The notes below the pieces were generated by a model that saw only the letters and a program-made list of their open reading frames with translations, was not told the DNA's origin and searched no databases. 45,698 nt of DNA from Subtercola boreus. GTDB taxonomy: Bacteria > Actinomycetota > Actinomycetes > Actinomycetales > Microbacteriaceae. Below are positions 42,754-45,698 of the stretch, piece after piece. The DNA lies in contig NZ_NBXA01000019.1 in the NCBI RefSeq assembly GCF_003399625.1, forward strand, positions 1 through 45,698. The letters are read 5' to 3'. A program made the position numbers and the translations under genes. The stretch's first letter is position 1. Every line of letters begins with the position of its first letter.

Positions 42754-43826
42754 CGGCGGCCGGGCCCGCATCCGCCTCCGCCTCCGCTGAGCCTTCGTCC
42801 TCTGCCTCCGAGGCTGAGGTCGTGTTCACCCGGCGCGGGCAGCTCGGCGAGATCGCCCTCAATCGGCCTCGCGCCATCAACGCGCTGACCCACGGCATGG
42901 TCACGCTCATCCGGAAGCAGCTCGACGAGTGGGCGGCGGCCCCGGATGTCGCCAGCGTCGTGCTGGTCGGCAGGGGTGAGCGCGGGCTCTGCGCGGGAGG
43001 CGACATCGTCTCGCTCTACAACGACGCGACGACCGGTGACGGCCGCGCCTCCCTCTCCTTCTGGGCCGACGAGTATGCCCTGAACGCCGCCATCGCGCGG
43101 TTTCCGAAGCCCTACGTGGCCCTCATGGACGGCATCGTGCTGGGCGGAGGCATCGGCCTTTCGGCCCACGGGTCGCACCGCATCGTGACCGAGCGTTCGA
43201 AGCTCGGGCTGCCCGAGACGGGTATCGGGTTCATCCCGGACGTCGGGGCGACCTGGCTGCTCTCACACGCCCCCGGCCGGCTCGGAACCCACCTCGCCCT
43301 CACTGCCGGAACCGTGGGGGCGGGCGATGCGATCGAGGTCGGGCTGGCCGACAGCTACGTGCCGAGCGAACGGTTGCCCGACCTGCTGGTCGCTCTCGAG
43401 GAGACCGACGCGGATGCCGCGATCGCTCTGTTCTCGATGAGCCCACCCGACTCCGAACTGGCGGCCGAGCGCGGTTGGATCGACGCGGCCTATGCGGCAG
43501 ACACCGTTCCGGGCATCCTGGCCGAGCTTCGCGCGGATTCCGCGAACGAGAAGGCCCTCTCCACCGCCTCGACGATCGAGAGGAAGTCGCCCATCGCGGT
43601 CGCCGTCTCGCTCGAGTCGCTCGCTCGGGCGGCCGCGCTGCCCGACCTCGAATCCGCCCTGGAGCAGGAGTTCCGCGTCTCGGCGAACGCCCTCACGTCG
43701 CACGACTTCGCGGAGGGCGTGCGCGCCCAGGTCATCGACAAGGACCGTAATCCGCAGTGGGAGCCCCGCTCGGCGAGCGAGGTCGACCGGGCGCAGATCG
43801 ACGCCTACTTCGCCGCTGCCACCTGA
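42750..43826 (+). CDS. 3-hydroxyisobutyryl-CoA hydrolase (enoyl-CoA hydratase fold)
   Basis: 358 residues. After a low-complexity Ala/Ser start (about 1-22) comes the crotonase fold: CAGGDIVSLY for the oxyanion hole and LPETGIGFIPDVGATWLLS with E156 and D164, the Glu/Asp pair that separates HIBCH hydrolases from hydratases. The C-terminal ~120-residue extension with SHDFAEGVRAQVIDKDRNPQW is the HIBCH-specific ending. It hydrolyses 3-hydroxyisobutyryl-CoA to the free acid in valine breakdown. Start ATG 42750 overlaps the dehydrogenase stop by 4 bases. Confidence 0.87.
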   Translation: MTAAGPASASASAEPSSSASEAEVVFTRRGQLGEIALNRPRAINALTHGMVTLIRKQLDEWAAAPDVASVVLVGRGERGLCAGGDIVSLYNDATTGDGRASLSFWADEYALNAAIARFPKPYVALMDGIVLGGGIGLSAHGSHRIVTERSKLGLPETGIGFIPDVGATWLLSHAPGRLGTHLALTAGTVGAGDAIEVGLADSYVPSERLPDLLVALEETDADAAIALFSMSPPDSELAAERGWIDAAYAADTVPGILAELRADSANEKALSTASTIERKSPIAVAVSLESLARAAALPDLESALEQEFRVSANALTSHDFAEGVRAQVIDKDRNPQWEPRSASEVDRAQIDAYFAAAT

Positions 43827-43846
43827 TCTGAACCACAAGGAGAGAC

Positions 43847-44761
43847 ATGCGCATCGCATTCATCGGGCTCGGCAACATGGGCGGGCCCATGGCCGTCAAC
43901 CTCGCGCGGGGAGGCCACGACGTTGTGGGCTTCGACCTCGTGCAGGCGGCCACCGAATCCGCTCGCGCGGCGGGGGTGGCCGTCGCGGAGTCTGCGGCCG
44001 AAGCCGTCGCGGGTGCCGAGGTCGTCATCACCATGCTGCCGGCCGGGCGCCACGTGCTCTCGGCCTACGGGGGCACTCCCGACGCGCCCGGCCTGCTTGC
44101 CAGCGCCGCGCCCGGAACCCTCTTCATCGACTCCTCGACCATCGCGGTGGATGACGCCCGCCAGGCGCACGACCTCGCGCTCGCGGCAGGCCACCGGGCG
44201 ATGGATGCGCCGGTCTCCGGCGGCACGGTGGGAGCCGAGGCCGGAACGCTGGCGTTCATGGTCGGGGGTTCCGACGAGGACTTCGCCGTGGCCGAGCCGA
44301 TCCTCGCCAGCATGGGCGCGCGTATCGTGCACTGCGGCGGAACAGGACTCGGCCAGGCCGCTAAGGTCTGCAACAACCTGATCCTCGGCATCACGATGAT
44401 CGGGGTGAGCGAGGCCTTCGTGCTCGGCGAGAAGCTCGGGCTCACGAATCAGGCGCTGTTCGACGTGGCATCCAACGCCAGCGGGCAGTGCTGGGCGCTC
44501 ACCACGAACTGCCCCGTGCCCGGCCCCGTGCCGACGAGCCCCGCCAACCGCGACTACCGGCCCGGTTTCGCCGGAGCGCTGATGGCGAAGGATCTCGGCC
44601 TGGCCGAGCAGGCCATCACCTCGACGGGTGTGCGCGCCGAGATCGGCCTGCTCGCCGCCGCGATCTACCGCCGGTTCGCCGACGGGGCGGGTGCCGGCCT
44701 CGACTTCTCTGGCATCATCGACGACATCCGCGTCAGCAGTGAAGAAGGAGTTACAGCATGA
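43847..44761 (+). CDS. mmsB: 3-hydroxyisobutyrate dehydrogenase
   Basis: 304 residues. N-terminal Rossmann [20 protein letters not shown], substrate motif [20 protein letters not shown] at 120-139, and catalytic K173 in [12 protein letters not shown]. The C-terminal helical domain contains [20 protein letters not shown]. It oxidises 3-hydroxyisobutyrate to methylmalonate semialdehyde with NAD. AAGGAG lies upstream; the stop overlaps the next ATG by 4 bases. The next enzyme, methylmalonate-semialdehyde dehydrogenase, is not in the window. Confidence 0.9.
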   Translation: MRIAFIGLGNMGGPMAVNLARGGHDVVGFDLVQAATESARAAGVAVAESAAEAVAGAEVVITMLPAGRHVLSAYGGTPDAPGLLASAAPGTLFIDSSTIAVDDARQAHDLALAAGHRAMDAPVSGGTVGAEAGTLAFMVGGSDEDFAVAEPILASMGARIVHCGGTGLGQAAKVCNNLILGITMIGVSEAFVLGEKLGLTNQALFDVASNASGQCWALTTNCPVPGPVPTSPANRDYRPGFAGALMAKDLGLAEQAITSTGVRAEIGLLAAAIYRRFADGAGAGLDFSGIIDDIRVSSEEGVTA

Positions 44762-45534
44762 CCGACTATGAGAACATCCTTGTCGAGCGCCGGGGGCGCG
44801 TCGGCCTCATCACGCTGAACCGGCCGAAGGCGCTGAACGCGCTGAACGCTGCCCTGATGCGTGACGTCGTCGCTGCCGCTGAGGAGTTCGACGCCGACCG
44901 GGGCATCGGGGCGATCGTGCTCACCGGTTCCGACCGGGCCTTCGCCGCGGGCGCCGACATCAAGGAGATGGCGACCCTCAGCTACCAGGAGGTCTACCTC
45001 GACGGGCTGTTCTCGGGCTGGGCCGCCTTCACTGCGGTGCGCACGCCGATCGTCGCCGCGGTTGCGGGGTATGCCCTCGGCGGCGGCTGCGAGCTGGCGA
45101 TGATGTGCGACATCCTGATCGCCGCCGACACCGCGAAGTTCGGGCAGCCGGAGATCAACCTGGGTGTGATTCCCGGCATGGGCGGCACGCAGCGGCTCAG
45201 CCGCGCGATCGGCAAGGCCAAGGCGATGGACCTCATCCTGACGGGTCGCACGATGGGCGCGGAGGAGGCGGAACGTGCGGGCCTCGTCTCGCGGATCGTT
45301 CCGGCGGCTGAGCTCCTCGACACGGCTCTGGAGGTCGCGACCACGATCGCGTCGAAGTCACTCCCGGTCGCCTACGCGGCGAAGGAGTCGGTCCAGGTCG
45401 CGTTCGAGTCGACTCTCGCCGAGGGCCTCCGCTTCGAGAAGCGCGCCTTCCAGGCCCTGTTCGCGCTCGCCGACCAGACGGAGGGCATGGCGGCCTTCGC
45501 CGAGAAGCGGGATCCGACCTTCGTCAACGGCTGA
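44758..45534 (+). CDS. Enoyl-CoA hydratase (crotonase)
   Basis: 258 residues, the normal crotonase length. [12 protein letters not shown] for the oxyanion hole, [17 protein letters not shown] with the catalytic E112, and [24 protein letters not shown] with E132. Both glutamates of a true hydratase are present. In this operon it would hydrate methacrylyl-CoA between the dehydrogenase and hydrolase steps. Last gene of the rightward operon. Confidence 0.9.
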   Translation: MTDYENILVERRGRVGLITLNRPKALNALNAALMRDVVAAAEEFDADRGIGAIVLTGSDRAFAAGADIKEMATLSYQEVYLDGLFSGWAAFTAVRTPIVAAVAGYALGGGCELAMMCDILIAADTAKFGQPEINLGVIPGMGGTQRLSRAIGKAKAMDLILTGRTMGAEEAERAGLVSRIVPAAELLDTALEVATTIASKSLPVAYAAKESVQVAFESTLAEGLRFEKRAFQALFALADQTEGMAAFAEKRDPTFVNG

Positions 45535-45590
45535 CCCTCTCCTCTCCCCTCCCCTCCCCTCACGCCTCAATCGCGGGGGCGCGCGGGGCG
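45535..45590. repeat. CT-rich tract downstream of the enoyl-CoA hydratase gene
   Basis: 45535-45562 is almost pure C and T, including three consecutive CCCCT units, then a GC-rich stretch leads to the neighbouring stop codon. No hairpin with a T-run was found, so termination may be Rho-dependent; that is inference. Confidence 0.4.
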
Positions 45591-45698
45591 TCAGAGGGGG
45601 TCGGGGATGGTGGGCGGGTCGCCGAAGTCGCCCGATTCGCGGCGGAAGCGGGCGAGGATGCCCACCAGGCTCGACAGCTCATCATCGGGGAAGCCCGG
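45591..45698 (-). CDS. C-terminus of a leftward gene, perhaps a MarR-type regulator (partial)
   Basis: Open from the window edge to TGA at 45593-45591, giving 35 residues: GFPDDELSSLVGILARFRRE then SGDFGDPPTIPDPL. A helix of this kind followed by a Pro/Asp-rich tail is a common ending of MarR-family proteins (the last dimerisation helix). The call is weak because the rest lies outside; the position beside a catabolic operon fits a regulator. Confidence 0.4.
   Translation of the reverse strand, partial: PGFPDDELSSLVGILARFRRESGDFGDPPTIPDPL

Overview
The window reads as chromosomal DNA of a high-GC actinobacterium. The strong GC bias, the many GTG starts, the gene families and the frequent word GGATGC/GCATCC suggest Microbacteriaceae or a close relative; this placement is inference. 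No rRNA, tRNA or CRISPR array was seen.

Layout. (1) 1-2870 is an accessory scar: the right end of an IS21-type element sits inside the 5' part of an IS256-type transposase gene, followed by two divergent small genes, a frameshifted PaaX remnant and a chimeric remnant of a MntA/HepT (MNT-HEPN) toxin-antitoxin pair. (2) 2873-9843 holds a small membrane protein, an MhqD/MhqO-like esterase and ring-cleaving dioxygenase pair, O-acetylhomoserine sulfhydrylase (metY), and divergently a luciferase-like monooxygenase (frameshifted), DUF1852 (mesX) and a core methionine synthase (mesD). Together the last genes resemble an oxygen-dependent, folate-independent methionine module. (3) 9844-10963 is a gene graveyard with tails of four unrelated genes (LacI, GH35, SGNH acyltransferase, DUF1349). 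(4) 11111-16159 carries a GntP permease and an Fe(III) ABC importer preceded by an IdeR/DtxR-like box. (5) 16202-24336 is a rhamnoside-utilisation operon (binding protein, two permeases, GH78, GH43) with a divergent LacI regulator, a clear promoter and operators. (6) 24373-29237 holds regulator/oxidoreductase pairs (MarR with an NmrA-like protein, TetR with an MDR reductase, and another TetR near an SDR), each with a palindromic operator candidate.

(7) 29389-33259 encodes an FbiC-like protein whose CofG half is intact but whose CofH half has lost the radical-SAM cysteines, overlapped by a flavin monooxygenase gene. (8) 33268-37918 has an AI-2E-type exporter, an Old Yellow Enzyme, glutamate decarboxylase and a type-2 3-hydroxyacyl-CoA dehydrogenase-like SDR. 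(9) 38006-45534 is a divergent branched-chain acyl-CoA catabolic locus: leftward etfB, etfA and a multi-helix cytochrome-b-like membrane protein with a long repetitive Pro/Ala N-terminus; rightward an acyl-CoA dehydrogenase, 3-hydroxyisobutyryl-CoA hydrolase, 3-hydroxyisobutyrate dehydrogenase and enoyl-CoA hydratase. The dehydrogenase should pass electrons to ETF, and the cytochrome is a candidate membrane acceptor. The last bases hold the C-terminus of a leftward gene.

The items most worth a second look are the FbiC homologue without CofH cysteines, the MesX/MesD/LLM/MetY module, the ETF-linked cytochrome with duplicated RRGLPR-x-AGGEPWPP motifs, and the MntA-HepT deletion chimera.
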